A DNA stretch of 64,000 nt from an uncultured Anaerolineae bacterium. GTDB lineage: Bacteria > Chloroflexota > Anaerolineae > J036 > Brachytrichaceae. Shown piece by piece: positions 17,670 to 26,714 of the stretch (position 1 is its first letter; each line of letters opens with the position of its first letter). The DNA lies in the NCBI GenBank assembly GCA_938028725.1, contig CALIMH010000012.1:62001-126000 (forward strand), given 5' to 3'. A program made the translations under genes and the position numbers. The notes below the pieces were generated by a model, which was given only the letters and a program-made list of their open reading frames with translations, did not search any database and had not been told where the DNA came from.

Positions 17670-18355
17670 GGGCGGATCACCACCAGCGTGCCCAGCGGAG
17701 CCCAAGTGTATAGCGCCTGGGCGTCGTCGTGGTTGAGGACGATGCAGCCAAACGAGGCAGGACGCCCGACGCGCCAGCTCACCCGCTGGCCGTTGCGCAG
17801 CAGCGGCATGGCGTGGAAGCCGTTTTCTAGGCTGCCGGCGTCGTAAATGCCCATCCAGAACGGCATGCGCAAGTCCCATGTGCTGGCGTAGGCCTCTGGC
17901 ATTTTGGTCTTGATGCGAAACACGCCGGGCTTGGTCGCACGGTTGGGAAACTCTGGTGTGGACAGACCGGTGCTCACCAAGAACTGAAAGACCAGTTGCA
18001 CGCCATCGTAGGCCCAAAGGCGCTGCTGGCTGAGGCTGACGTAGATCACCTTGCCGTGATGCGGCTGAGGGTCAATGCGCCTCAGCAACCATGGCGAGAT
18101 TGCCCCTGGTGTGGTGGGAATGGTGAGCACAGTGCCGGGAAGCACGCGCGAGCTGTTGACTAATCCGTTCGCTTTCAGGATGGCTTGTCGCGTGACGCCA
18201 AAGCGGGCAGCGATCATGTCCAGTGTGTCGCCGCGCTGAAAGGCGTAGAGTGTGCCGCCGCCGGGCGGCTCAGCTTCAGCGTGGGCAGTCTGGCCGCTCA
18301 CCGGGTGAAAAGCGGCCACCAGTGTAATGGCAAGAACGCAGACGAAGCGGGTCAT
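17666..18355 (-). CDS. LysM-containing L,D-transpeptidase
   Basis: This is a secreted peptidoglycan enzyme. A signal peptide (MTRFVCVLAITLVAAFHPVSG) leads to a LysM domain (LYAFQRGDTLDMIAARFGV...ILKANGL, about residues 37-80), then a YkuD domain with the catalytic cysteine in ASFGCIVLNHDDA. LysM anchors it to the glycan. The start at 18355 puts the basic n-region directly before the hydrophobic core. It overlaps the LmbE gene by four bases and follows the GH13 gene by 20. Confidence 0.92.
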   Translation of the reverse strand: MTRFVCVLAITLVAAFHPVSGQTAHAEAEPPGGGTLYAFQRGDTLDMIAARFGVTRQAILKANGLVNSSRVLPGTVLTIPTTPGAISPWLLRRIDPQPHHGKVIYVSLSQQRLWAYDGVQLVFQFLVSTGLSTPEFPNRATKPGVFRIKTKMPEAYASTWDLRMPFWMGIYDAGSLENGFHAMPLLRNGQRVSWRVGRPASFGCIVLNHDDAQALYTWAPLGTLVVIRP

Positions 18356-18375
18356 CGCTCGAGCGCTCGCGCGGC

Positions 18376-19875
18376 TTAAACCCACTGCAATACTACTGCG
18401 TCGCGGGCTGCCAGTTGAATGTGGACGATGCTTTGTGCTTGTTCGAGTTGCAGCGGCTTCCCGAAAACGGGGCGCAGTTGCTTGCTTGACTGCACCACGC
18501 TTGATAGCGGGATTGCGAACGTATTGCTCTGGAAAGCAACGTTGAAGACCACCAGCATCTGCTCGCCCTCGTGCTCCCGCAAGTAGGCGATAGCCTTGTC
18601 GGCGGCGAAGACGATCCGGAATGTGCCATCACGGAGCGCGCGATGAGCGTGGCGCAGCGCAATGGCGCGGCGTGTCCAGTCGAATATCTCCAAGTTCCAG
18701 GTGCTGCGGTCCCAGATCACGGCGCGCCGACAGTCAGGGTCTTTGCTGCCGGCCATGCCCATCTCATCGCCGTAGTAGATGCAGGGCGTGCCGGGGTAGG
18801 TCAGCAAACACAACATCGCCAGTTTGACGGCGCTGGCATCGCCGCGAGCCAGTGAGATCAGGCGGGCCGTGTCGTGACTGCCCAGCAGGTTGAATTGCAC
18901 TTTGTTGACGGCGTCGCTGTAGAGGCTGAGCAAGCGGTTCAGCTCACGCGCAAATTGTGTGCCGTCGAGCGTGGGGATGGGCGCATAACCGACGTGTTGT
19001 GTCAACTGCACGTCCAGCGCGTCGCCGATGAAGAAGCCGATGCAGGCGCGGGCGAAAAGGTAGTTCATCACAGCGTCGAATTGGTCACCCTGCAACCAAC
19101 GCTGAGCCTCATGCCAAATCTCGCCGACCAGGTAGGCCTGGGGATTGACCGCGCGCACACGACGGCGGAACTCCTGCCAGAAGGCGTCGTCGTCAATTTC
19201 CGCTGGCACGTCCAACCGCCAACCGTCCACACCGAAGCGAGTCCAGTGCTGTGCCACTTGGTAGATGAATTCCCGCACCGCTGGGTTCTTGGTGTTCAGC
19301 TTGGGCAGGGCAGGTATGCCCCACCAACAGTCGTATTGCGCTCGGCCCTCGTAAGCATGGAGCGGAAAACCGTGGATGTAAAACCAGTCTAGATAGGGGG
19401 AGGCAGCGCCGTTTTCCAGCGCGTGACTGAATTGGTAAAAGCCGCGGCTGGTGTGGTTGAAGACGCCGTCAATGATGATGCGCATGCCGCGCGCGTGGGC
19501 CTCGTCCAAAAGCGTGCGAAACGCCGGCGTGCCGCCGAGGATTGGATCCACTTGGAAGTAGTCGTGGGTGTGGTAGCGGTGGTTGGCAGTGGATTGGAAG
19601 ATCGGGGTGAGATAGATCGCGTTCACCCCAAGCTCTTGCAGGTAATCCAGCTTCTCCACGATGCCGATCAAGTCGCCGCCTTTGAAGCCGTAAAGCGTGG
19701 GCTTGTCTTCCCAGCGTTCCAGGTTGGTGGGCTTGGCTACACGGTCGCTTTTGGCGAAGCGGTCTGGAAAGATTTCGTAGAACACTGCGTGACGCACCCA
19801 TTCGGGGGCGCCGTGCGCAGTGCCATCCAAGACAATCGGTTGAGAATCGGTGGAAGTGACCAGAGGGGTGTTCAT
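18376..19875 (-). CDS. GH13 alpha-amylase family protein (cyclomaltodextrinase/neopullulanase type)
   Basis: This is a cytoplasmic maltodextrin hydrolase of 499 residues with no signal peptide. The (beta/alpha)8 motifs are present: DGVFNHT (136-142), GWRLDVP with nucleophile Asp222, GEIWHE with acid/base Glu252, and GSHDTAR with Asp335. LPKLNTKNP is typical of the GH13_20 group (cyclomaltodextrinase, neopullulanase, maltogenic amylase). The N-terminal CBM34 dimerisation domain of that group is missing, so it is a short version. It may open intracellular glycogen or imported maltodextrins. It overlaps the stop region of the DUF92 gene by four bases. Confidence 0.9.
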   Translation of the reverse strand: MNTPLVTSTDSQPIVLDGTAHGAPEWVRHAVFYEIFPDRFAKSDRVAKPTNLERWEDKPTLYGFKGGDLIGIVEKLDYLQELGVNAIYLTPIFQSTANHRYHTHDYFQVDPILGGTPAFRTLLDEAHARGMRIIIDGVFNHTSRGFYQFSHALENGAASPYLDWFYIHGFPLHAYEGRAQYDCWWGIPALPKLNTKNPAVREFIYQVAQHWTRFGVDGWRLDVPAEIDDDAFWQEFRRRVRAVNPQAYLVGEIWHEAQRWLQGDQFDAVMNYLFARACIGFFIGDALDVQLTQHVGYAPIPTLDGTQFARELNRLLSLYSDAVNKVQFNLLGSHDTARLISLARGDASAVKLAMLCLLTYPGTPCIYYGDEMGMAGSKDPDCRRAVIWDRSTWNLEIFDWTRRAIALRHAHRALRDGTFRIVFAADKAIAYLREHEGEQMLVVFNVAFQSNTFAIPLSSVVQSSKQLRPVFGKPLQLEQAQSIVHIQLAARDAVVLQWV

Positions 19876-20786
19876 GGCGAGAAGCTCAGGGTGGGCAAGC
19901 TGCCCATCGTGAATGGGAGGAAGAGGGCTGCCGTGCAGGCGGCGCCGAACAGCGAGGAGAGAAAGTTCACCCAGTCGTTGTTGAGCCAGCGCCAGCCGCG
20001 CAGGTGGTGATTCGGCGTGCCATCGCGTTCGTAGGCGCGCTCGGTCTCTTTACGTCGGCGCTCGCTGTAGTAGATCGCCTGGACGGTGGCGCCCAGCAGG
20101 CTATCAAACAAGCTGCCGAACAGTCCGCCGAGCATTGCAGCGCCGGCTAGCGGCAGCCACTGCGGCGACGGCAGCAAGTCGTTGAACACAACTTGAAAGG
20201 CCATGCTGCACAACGCGATGAAGGTGGAGCCTCCGAGCGCGGCGCTTGTGCCGAGGAGTGTGATGCCGCCGCTGGTGCCAGCCGGGACGATCCGGCTGGG
20301 GCGCGTAATCAGCCGAGGGGGCGATTGGCTCAACACCCCTAGCTCGGTGGCCCAAGTGTCCGCGTTGACGGTGCACAGCGCGCCGACGGCGCACGCATAA
20401 CCCAGCATCCCCCACTCCACCGCCTGCGCGGTCAGCACCCAACCCAGCAGCGAGAAGCAGGCTGCAGCGCCACCGTTGGCTAGCGCTTGGCCCAGGTCGC
20501 GCCGGCCGCCCTTCTCAAACATCTCGGCAGCGCGCTGCTTGCGAAGGTCGCGCTCCTTGTAGTGGCTGAGCCATGAGGAAGACACAAAGAAGGCAAGCAG
20601 CAGCGAGCCCATCGCCCATCCGCCAAAGCCGAAAATTGCAGTGCCGGTCAGGATGGCCCCGCCGATCCCGCTCCTACTGAGCGCTCCGCGCCGATAGGCC
20701 AGCACGCCGATTGCAGCGCTGAGCGCAAACCCGGTCAACAGGCGCGCCACAGGCAGCGATCCCATCCAAGCCCAGAATGGGTTCAT
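19872..20786 (-). CDS. DUF92 integral membrane protein (VTE6/TMEM19 family)
   Basis: This is a multi-pass membrane protein of about 304 residues with the DUF92 hallmarks: GxILTGTAIFGFGGW, CTVNADTWATELGVLS, RIVPAGTSGGITLLGT and GGLFGSLFDSLLGATVQ. In plants and cyanobacteria members of this family (VTE6) are phytyl-phosphate kinases that recycle phytol from chlorophyll; others are uncharacterised. In a genome with bchP that role is attractive but unproven. I chose the ATG at 20786; an in-frame GTG at 20825 would overlap trmD by 29 bases. The start is uncertain. Confidence 0.82.
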   Translation of the reverse strand: MNPFWAWMGSLPVARLLTGFALSAAIGVLAYRRGALSRSGIGGAILTGTAIFGFGGWAMGSLLLAFFVSSSWLSHYKERDLRKQRAAEMFEKGGRRDLGQALANGGAAACFSLLGWVLTAQAVEWGMLGYACAVGALCTVNADTWATELGVLSQSPPRLITRPSRIVPAGTSGGITLLGTSAALGGSTFIALCSMAFQVVFNDLLPSPQWLPLAGAAMLGGLFGSLFDSLLGATVQAIYYSERRRKETERAYERDGTPNHHLRGWRWLNNDWVNFLSSLFGAACTAALFLPFTMGSLPTLSFSP

Positions 20787-20796
20787 GAAGCGGTTG

Positions 20797-21489
20797 TCAT
20801 TGTAAGCCCGTTTGCTGCTGTTCACTCACCTGTCGCCGGCGGGTGCGCGCCTCGGCCTGTTCTCGGCGCCACCGGGCGATGGCAGCGTGGTTGCCGCTGA
20901 GCAGCACGTCCGGCACACGCCAGCCGCGGAAGTCGGCTGGGCGCGTGTAGTGAGGATATTCCAGTAAACCGCTGGCGTGAGATTCCTCTGCTGTCACCTC
21001 CGGAGGCAACACACCCGGCACCAAGCGCGCCACAGCGTCCACGATCACCATCGCCGGCAGCTCGCCGCCGGTGAGGACGTAGTCGCCGATGCTGAGCGCG
21101 TCCGTGCAGAGGTGCTCGCGGACGCGCTCATCCACCCCTTCGTAGTGGCCGCAGATCAGCGCGATGCGGGGGTGTTGTGCTAGCGACTTGGCAATGGCGT
21201 GGTTGAATGTGCGGCCGCTCGGCGACATCAGGATGATCGGCACGTCTGGCGGCGGTGGTGTCCCAAGCACGGATTCCACCGCCCGAAAGATCGGCTCCGG
21301 CTTCATCACCATGCCGCTGCCGCCGCCGAAGGGGTAATCGTCGGTCGTGCGGTGCTTATCGGTGGCGTAGTCCCGAATGTTGTGGGTGTGAATCTCGATC
21401 AGGCCAGCGTCTATGGCGCGGCGGATGATGCTTTCAGCAAACGGGCTGACGAACATGCCCGGGAAGAGAGTGAAAATGTCGAACCGCAT
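20797..21489 (-). CDS. trmD: tRNA (guanine-37-N1)-methyltransferase
   Basis: TrmD makes m1G37 and prevents +1 frameshifting. The 230 residues carry the SPOUT knot motifs [24 protein letters not shown] and [24 protein letters not shown], plus the conserved N-terminus [11 protein letters not shown]. It is not beside rimM, rpsP or rplS as in many bacteria, but between yajC and the DUF92 gene. Confidence 0.96.
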   Translation of the reverse strand: MRFDIFTLFPGMFVSPFAESIIRRAIDAGLIEIHTHNIRDYATDKHRTTDDYPFGGGSGMVMKPEPIFRAVESVLGTPPPPDVPIILMSPSGRTFNHAIAKSLAQHPRIALICGHYEGVDERVREHLCTDALSIGDYVLTGGELPAMVIVDAVARLVPGVLPPEVTAEESHASGLLEYPHYTRPADFRGWRVPDVLLSGNHAAIARWRREQAEARTRRRQVSEQQQTGLQ

Positions 21490-21600
21490 TGGGCATTCAG
21501 CATTGTCAGACGCACAGCATGGGATTGACGCAGCAGCGCGTCGAGCGGATGCGCGAGGCGGAACGCTGCGGCGCCCACACGCCCGGCTCGCGGCCGATCC

Positions 21601-21948
21601 TCATTGTTGCGGTCGCTTAGCCTTCGCAGCGCGCGCATTTGCTTCACGCTCCTGGCGCTCCAGCCGCTGCAGATAGTCCAGCGGGTGGCTGATCGCGGCC
21701 GGGATGATGCGCACCTCAACGCCCGGCGCCACCTCGATGCGCGCCATGTCCTCCTCGATGTTCAGGTAGGTCAACTTGCCGATCACGCCGCCTACGGTCA
21801 CAATCTGCTCGCCAACCTTGAGCTCGGAGAGGATGCGCTCCTGGGTTTTGCGGGCGCGGTTGCGCGGCACTTCCACCGTGACCCACACCAGGATGAACAC
21901 AGCGGAGATGGCGATCAGCAGGACAACGACTGCCAATGTTAAATCCAT
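21601..21948 (-). CDS. yajC: YajC-type preprotein translocase subunit
   Basis: YajC is a small single-span membrane protein that joins SecDF. The 115 residues have one N-terminal transmembrane helix (LTLAVVVLLIAISAVFILVWV) and the conserved cytosolic core LKVGEQIVTVGGVIGKLTYLNIEEDMARIEVAPGVEV. No secD or secF is nearby. It lies between the CCA-adding enzyme gene and trmD. Confidence 0.9.
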   Translation of the reverse strand: MDLTLAVVVLLIAISAVFILVWVTVEVPRNRARKTQERILSELKVGEQIVTVGGVIGKLTYLNIEEDMARIEVAPGVEVRIIPAAISHPLDYLQRLERQEREANARAAKAKRPQQ

Positions 21949-21968
21949 GCGCGGGATTATAGCCAGCC

Positions 21969-23456
21969 CTACTCGCCGGATGACTCAGGAGGGGATGAGC
22001 GTCCCAGGTGAGTGCGCGCCCACTCTAGCGCTTCTGCGCGCGTGTGGATTGCGTCGCACAGTTGGGCTTCGCGCACTTGCTCCAACAGCGCGCCGAGCGC
22101 CGGGCCGGGGGCCATACCCATCTGCAGCAGGTCATGGCCGTCAATCAATGGCGGTGGGAGCACGTCGGGGGCGAAGCGCGTGTAGTAAGTCTGAATCAGG
22201 CGTGAAGCCAACGCTTGTGAGCGGGCACAGTCGGACTGGGTGGTTTGGCTGCCGCGTTTGCCCCAGCAATCTGCCACAGCGAACAGTGCCAGCGCCGGCA
22301 GCACGTCCCCCACATCGCGGAACAGCCGATACAGCTCACGCAGGGTGACGGTTGCGGCGTGCTGAGCCAGGCGGTTTGGGCGAGCGTGATGCGCCACGAA
22401 CGTCTGCGCCCATGCAACCTCCGCCCTGCTGAGCCGCAGGGCGCGAGCACGGCGGGCGGTGAGTTGTGCGCTGCGCTGCTCATGGTTGGCGAAAGCAAAG
22501 GCCTGGCCGCGTTCGGCAGCCAAAATGGGCTTGGCGCAATCGTGGAGCAGAGCGGCGAAGCGCATCAGTGCGCGCTGGGTGCGGCGGTCGGGCAGAGGAG
22601 AGTGCAGCATGGCGCGCAGCGCTGACCCATGGTCGAGCCAATCCGGCGGCGACTCGCGCTCGATGGCTTGAATCAGCGTGTCCAGATGAGCGAGCACGTG
22701 CCATGTGTGTTCGAGCACATTGAAGCGGTGAGGTTCTGGCTGGGGGTGTGCGCGCATAGGCTCAACCTCCGGCAGCACAGCAGCGAGCAAGCCAAGCGCA
22801 TCGGCCTCGCGTAGCGCGGCGCTTGCGCGTGGCAGGTCGAGGATGGCAAACAGCTCGTCGCGCTGCCGTTCGGTGCTGGAGAGGTGGAGCTGGTCACGGG
22901 CTTGGGGCAGGGCTTGGAGCAGGGCTGGGTCCATGTGCAGCTCAAGCTGATGTGCCAAGCGCACAGCGCGCAACGCGCGCACCGGGTCGTCGTAGATCGC
23001 CGATGGAGCGGCCAGGCGCAGCACGCGTTCGGCGAGATCGGATACACCGCCCAGCGGGTCAAGCCATTGCGCTGTGTCAAGGGCGATGCCAATGGCGTTG
23101 ATGGGAAAGTCGCGCGCGCGCAGGTCGTCCGTCCAGGTGGGACCTCGCCGCAGCGCGAAGTCGAGGGTGACAAGGGGGCCTTGGCTGCGGGTGAGCACGC
23201 GCGCAGTGCCGCGTGCTGAGTCCAGCAGGTAGAAGTCGCCATGGAGCGCTTCGGCGAGGTGGCGAGCTAGCCCCACCGCGTCGGCATCGGTCGCAAAATC
23301 AAAGTCGCTCAGTGTGTCTGGCGGGCGCCCTAGCAGCACATCGCGCACAGCCCCGCCGACCAGCATCACTGCTTGGCCGCGCTGCTGAGCTGCTTGGCGG
23401 ACGGCCTGCACCAGCGGATGACTCAGTAACCGATGGAGCGCTTCCTCGTGGTTCAT
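21969..23456 (-). CDS. CCA-adding tRNA nucleotidyltransferase / poly(A) polymerase family
   Basis: This class II nucleotidyltransferase probably adds the 3' CCA to tRNAs, needed here because tRNA-His lacks an encoded CCA. The 495 residues have the head motif VGGAVRDVLLGRPPDTLSDFDF, the RRGPTW and RDFPINAI segments, the RNA-binding YDDPVRALRAVRLA and a C-terminal HD domain (ALLHDCAKP). The ATG at 23456 overlaps the stop of the upstream lipoprotein gene (ATGA). The substrate could include poly(A) tailing; sequence alone does not separate these. Confidence 0.92.
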   Translation of the reverse strand: MNHEEALHRLLSHPLVQAVRQAAQQRGQAVMLVGGAVRDVLLGRPPDTLSDFDFATDADAVGLARHLAEALHGDFYLLDSARGTARVLTRSQGPLVTLDFALRRGPTWTDDLRARDFPINAIGIALDTAQWLDPLGGVSDLAERVLRLAAPSAIYDDPVRALRAVRLAHQLELHMDPALLQALPQARDQLHLSSTERQRDELFAILDLPRASAALREADALGLLAAVLPEVEPMRAHPQPEPHRFNVLEHTWHVLAHLDTLIQAIERESPPDWLDHGSALRAMLHSPLPDRRTQRALMRFAALLHDCAKPILAAERGQAFAFANHEQRSAQLTARRARALRLSRAEVAWAQTFVAHHARPNRLAQHAATVTLRELYRLFRDVGDVLPALALFAVADCWGKRGSQTTQSDCARSQALASRLIQTYYTRFAPDVLPPPLIDGHDLLQMGMAPGPALGALLEQVREAQLCDAIHTRAEALEWARTHLGRSSPPESSGE

Positions 23457-24373
23457 GGCAACGGGGAGTAACCCATAGAAGCGGTCACTTGTCGCCCCTC
23501 CTCGCGCAAAGCCCACAGCACGAAGTCACGCAGCGAGCCGGTAGGTTCGCCGGCGGCGATGAAATACACCGGGAAGGTGAGGGCATACTCACCCGAGGCG
23601 ACGGTCTGTGGTGTGGGGGACACCCCCGCAATAGGAATGGCTCGGACGCTCAGCCGCTGCTGAGCCAAGCGCGAGAGCGGCACATAGCCGAGTGCCCCTG
23701 GATTAAGCGCGACATAGCGCAGCATGATGTCCGCGGAGGGCATGAGCAGGGCGTCGAGCGTCAATCGCTGGTCTCCCATCACGTTGTGATCGAAGACGTT
23801 GCGGGTCGCCTCGCCGTCCTCGCGCACGGCCACCTTGATGTCGCCCAGTCCACTCACGCCGAAATCACTCCACTGGTTGCGCTCCCCGGCAAAGATGGCG
23901 CGCAGCTCGGCCAGCGAGAAGGTCTGTCTGGTGTTTTGCTCATGGGCGAGGATAGCCACCGCGTCGGTGGCGAGGTCGGTGAGCCACCAGTTGGAGCCGC
24001 TGGGTAAAGTGGCGAGCGTGCCGAGCTGGGCCTGGTTAGAGGCGAGCTGCTCGGCAACGAACGCGGCGCTGCCGTGCTCAACGGTGAACATCACCCACGG
24101 TTGGCGCTCTTGATACGCGCGGGCCAGCGCCTGCATCAGAGGCCGGCTGGCGTCATCTGCTACCAAACGGTAGAAGCTGGGCTGTGGTGTGGGGGTGGGC
24201 GCTTCCACCCGCGAGCAACTCCCCAGCAGAGCGCATAAGGCCAACACCAATGCGCGGGAGGCACGCGGTCCTCGTGCCCTCGTGGGCTGAGTGCACCGGC
24301 GTAGGGCAATTGTAGGGCAACCGTAGGGCAGTCGTATGCCGATCGTCTGGGGCTCATCAAGCGCTGTTAACAC
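23453..24373 (-). CDS. PstS-like phosphate-type substrate-binding lipoprotein
   Basis: This is a periplasmic-binding-protein fold protein of the phosphate family (PBP-like), exported as a lipoprotein: ALVLALCALLGSC matches a lipobox with the Cys near residue 53. The mature part has the PstS-type segments HGSAAFVAEQL, DAVAILAHEQN, LRAIFAGERNQWSDFG and REDGEATRNVFDH. There is no pstCAB or phoU here. The 5' end is uncertain: the only ATG at 24373 gives about 40 residues before the signal peptide, and this part covers an 11-bp direct repeat, so a GTG or TTG nearer 24260 is possible. It is coupled to the CCA enzyme by ATGA. Confidence 0.8.
   Translation of the reverse strand: MLTALDEPQTIGIRLPYGCPTIALRRCTQPTRARGPRASRALVLALCALLGSCSRVEAPTPTPQPSFYRLVADDASRPLMQALARAYQERQPWVMFTVEHGSAAFVAEQLASNQAQLGTLATLPSGSNWWLTDLATDAVAILAHEQNTRQTFSLAELRAIFAGERNQWSDFGVSGLGDIKVAVREDGEATRNVFDHNVMGDQRLTLDALLMPSADIMLRYVALNPGALGYVPLSRLAQQRLSVRAIPIAGVSPTPQTVASGEYALTFPVYFIAAGEPTGSLRDFVLWALREEGRQVTASMGYSPLP
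24301..24333 (+). repeat. Three tandem 11-bp direct repeats (GTAGGGCA core)
   Basis: GTAGGGCA starts at 24301, 24312 and 24323, each followed by three variable bases; the unit is 11 bp, about one helical turn, so all copies lie on one face of the DNA. They lie in the extreme 5' part of the PstS-like reading frame, which may really be its promoter region. They could be binding sites of a response regulator or a simple slipped repeat. Confidence 0.55.
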
Positions 24374-24433
24374 CAGGTGTTTATCCTTCCTCGCGAGTCA
24401 GGGTGGGATCTCCTCTTCTCCTCCTTTTGGTCG

Positions 24434-24466
24434 GAGAGTTGGTGCTTGGGCGAAGCACCAACTCTC
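24434..24466. terminator. Perfect 14-bp hairpin between the flippase-like gene and the PstS-like gene
   Basis: GAGAGTTGGTGCTT pairs perfectly with 24453-24466 across a 5-base loop. It lies 60 bases past the stop of the minus-strand YbhN-like gene, as expected of a transcription terminator, but the T-rich tail (ATGATTTT) is on the plus-strand side only. It separates two minus-strand units. Confidence 0.65.
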
Positions 24467-24525
24467 ATGATTTTACCCACACGTCATGGTGCGCTGGCAC
24501 GAGGGGAGGCTTGATGGGAGTGGAG

Positions 24526-25521
24526 CTAGGTTGCTAACTCGGCAGCCTGGGCGCGGCGCAGGTCTGCCCAATGCAGCCCCTCGCGCAGCATCAGGAGGCC
24601 TCCTGTCGAAGTTACGGGCAACCACAACGCAGCGTGAAGTGTGAACACATAGGCAGCAGCAAGGTCGGCTCTCACGCCTAAGGCAGTGGCAGCCAGGATG
24701 CCGCCGGCGTCAAACGTGCCCACTGCACCAGGGGCGGCGGGGAGCACGGTGAGCAAATTGGAAAGGCCTGTGATGAGCAAAAAGCCATCGAACGGCAGCC
24801 GCAGGTCGAAAGCGAGCGCCACGCATAGGTACTTGCCCGCCTCGATCAGCCACAGCGTCACCGTCGCGCCGATACAAAGCACGGTCTGGCGCAGGTCGCG
24901 CAGACTTTGGGCGCCCTCGATGAAGCGGCGGGCTACATGCAGCAGCGCCTCGCGTAGGCGCGCGGAGGGGAGGGGGCGCAGCACGAGCGCAATTGTGCGC
25001 TCGGCTGTCGGGGCTGCGTGAGCCACCCATCGCAACGTTGCCAGCGCCAGGCCAAAGATCGCCGCCGCACCAAGCAGCCAGCGGCCAGTTTGGGCGCTCA
25101 GAGCTGGCACGCGCTGCAGACCGACCAGCACAAATCCCAGCATCACCACGCTGTCCATCACCCGCTCGATCAAGATGGTGGCCAGGGTGGTGGAGATGGA
25201 CACGCCGGTTTTGCGGCGCAGCACGTAGGCGCGCAGCAGCTCGCCAATACGAGCCGGGTAGATGTTGTTGCCCATGTAGCCAATCATCACTATCGGGAAG
25301 AGCACCGATGTGCTCAGCGGCTGAACGGGCTGCAACAGCCGCCCCCAGCGCCAGCTGCGCAGCAGGACTGAGATGAAGTACAGGCAGATGCCCACCAGAA
25401 TCCAGGAGGGCTTGACGCGCTGCAGGTTGAAGAACAACGCGTCGAGGTGGATACCGCGCAAGGCGAGCGCTAAGAAGACTGCGCTCACCGCCAACCCGAA
25501 CCAGAAAGCCCACCGACGCAT
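24526..25521 (-). CDS. YbhN/AglD-type integral membrane protein (lysylphosphatidylglycerol synthase TM region, UPF0104)
   Basis: This is a multi-pass membrane protein of about 331 residues of the flippase-like UPF0104 family. Family marks are LLRSWRWGRLLQP, GYMGNNIYPARIGELLRAYVLRRK, ATILIERVMDSV and VLPAAPGAVGTFDAGG. Such proteins move lipids or lipid-linked glycans, but there is no MprF synthase domain here. I chose the ATG at 25521 (MRRWAFWFG, just before the first helix); the longer frame starts with a GTG and overlaps the esterase gene. It is probably the last gene of a lipA-esterase-flippase unit. Confidence 0.87.
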   Translation of the reverse strand: MRRWAFWFGLAVSAVFLALALRGIHLDALFFNLQRVKPSWILVGICLYFISVLLRSWRWGRLLQPVQPLSTSVLFPIVMIGYMGNNIYPARIGELLRAYVLRRKTGVSISTTLATILIERVMDSVVMLGFVLVGLQRVPALSAQTGRWLLGAAAIFGLALATLRWVAHAAPTAERTIALVLRPLPSARLREALLHVARRFIEGAQSLRDLRQTVLCIGATVTLWLIEAGKYLCVALAFDLRLPFDGFLLITGLSNLLTVLPAAPGAVGTFDAGGILAATALGVRADLAAAYVFTLHAALWLPVTSTGGLLMLREGLHWADLRRAQAAELAT

Positions 25522-25535
25522 CACCAGCAGCGTTG

Positions 25536-26714
25536 TTATGGCGTAGCAATTGGGCGCGGTTGGCGTGGCCACGTGGCCGAGTAAAAGGCGAGATACTCCG
25601 CTAGCCGGCTAGTCCAGTAGGCGTCCTCATGATTGCCGTCGCCGAAGCTAAGCTGGAAGGGGATGTTTTGAGCGGCCAAATCGTCGGCCAACTTGCGGGC
25701 GTCTACTCGGGCCCAGTCGCGGTCGCCGGCGTCGATCCAGATGCGCTTTTGGCGCAACGCCTCGATTGACTGCGCCCAATACAACATGCTGAAGTCGGGC
25801 GGCACGCCCACTAACATTGAGTGGACGGATGGGCTATGCCCGCCGATGGTGTCGAACAAATCGGGGTGGGCAAAGCCGATCTCCACCGACCAGTAGCCGC
25901 CCCGCGAGATGCCGCCGATCGCGCGCCCCTCCCTAGTGCGCCAAGTGCTGAAGCGCTCCTCCACAAACGGCATCAGTTCTTGGACGAAGAAAGCATCGTA
26001 GGATTGATCGCCGCCGTTGGTCCAGGAATAGCGGCTGGCTGTTCCAGCGCGCATATCAGCGCCGGGCATCACAATGATAAAGGGGGGCAACATGCCCAGG
26101 CCCATCTGTAACTCGCTCAGCTCCACAATTCCGTGCACGAGCCATCCGCCTTGCTCATAGGCCGTGCCGTGGATGAGATACAAGGTGGGGTATGCGTAGT
26201 GCGCTGGGTCGTAGCACGGTGGAAGCAACAGGTGCACCACAATCGGCACAACTGTCACCCGGCTTTCGATGGTTTCCGTTAGCAGTTGGCTGCTGGGATT
26301 GGGGCAAGTCGCCTGTTGCACGCCCCACAGTGATTGGGGGGTAGGCGATGCTAGCTCAGCGGCCGGCTGCTGGGCTAGTTGCGCTGCTGTGGGCTGTGAT
26401 GAAGGCAGCTGAGCCGGCGCGAGTGGCGCAGCGGTTTTGGACATTGCGCTGGCTTTGGCTGCGCGCTGGGCCGCGAGCGGCAAACGCGGCGGCAAGCTGG
26501 CTTTGATGTTGGCGGAGGGGAGCAGTGAAGATGCAGATGCGCTCAGAAAGAGTGGCCTGACGCTCTGGGCTTGCACCAAGTTCAGGGCAAACCCGCCAAC
26601 CATCGCCAGCCCAGCTATCACACTTAAAGGGATGAGCAACACGAATGGCGTGTGCCAGCGGCGTGCGTATAGCACCAGTTGCTTGGGTAACCAGGAACGA
26701 CCCATACCTCTCAC
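25536..26714 (-). CDS. Membrane-anchored esterase (alpha/beta hydrolase, EsteraseD-like)
   Basis: This hydrolase of 392 residues has an N-terminal membrane anchor ([21 protein letters not shown], about residues 24-44), a low-complexity Ala/Ser/Pro/Gln linker to about 125, and a putative-esterase domain. The nucleophile elbow is GGISRGGYW; an acid in DAGDRD and a histidine in [10 protein letters not shown] complete a plausible triad. Enterochelin esterase, antigen 85 and feruloyl esterase relatives exist, so the substrate is unknown. Its start overlaps the lipA stop by 4 bases. Confidence 0.85.
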   Translation of the reverse strand: MRGMGRSWLPKQLVLYARRWHTPFVLLIPLSVIAGLAMVGGFALNLVQAQSVRPLFLSASASSLLPSANIKASLPPRLPLAAQRAAKASAMSKTAAPLAPAQLPSSQPTAAQLAQQPAAELASPTPQSLWGVQQATCPNPSSQLLTETIESRVTVVPIVVHLLLPPCYDPAHYAYPTLYLIHGTAYEQGGWLVHGIVELSELQMGLGMLPPFIIVMPGADMRAGTASRYSWTNGGDQSYDAFFVQELMPFVEERFSTWRTREGRAIGGISRGGYWSVEIGFAHPDLFDTIGGHSPSVHSMLVGVPPDFSMLYWAQSIEALRQKRIWIDAGDRDWARVDARKLADDLAAQNIPFQLSFGDGNHEDAYWTSRLAEYLAFYSATWPRQPRPIATP

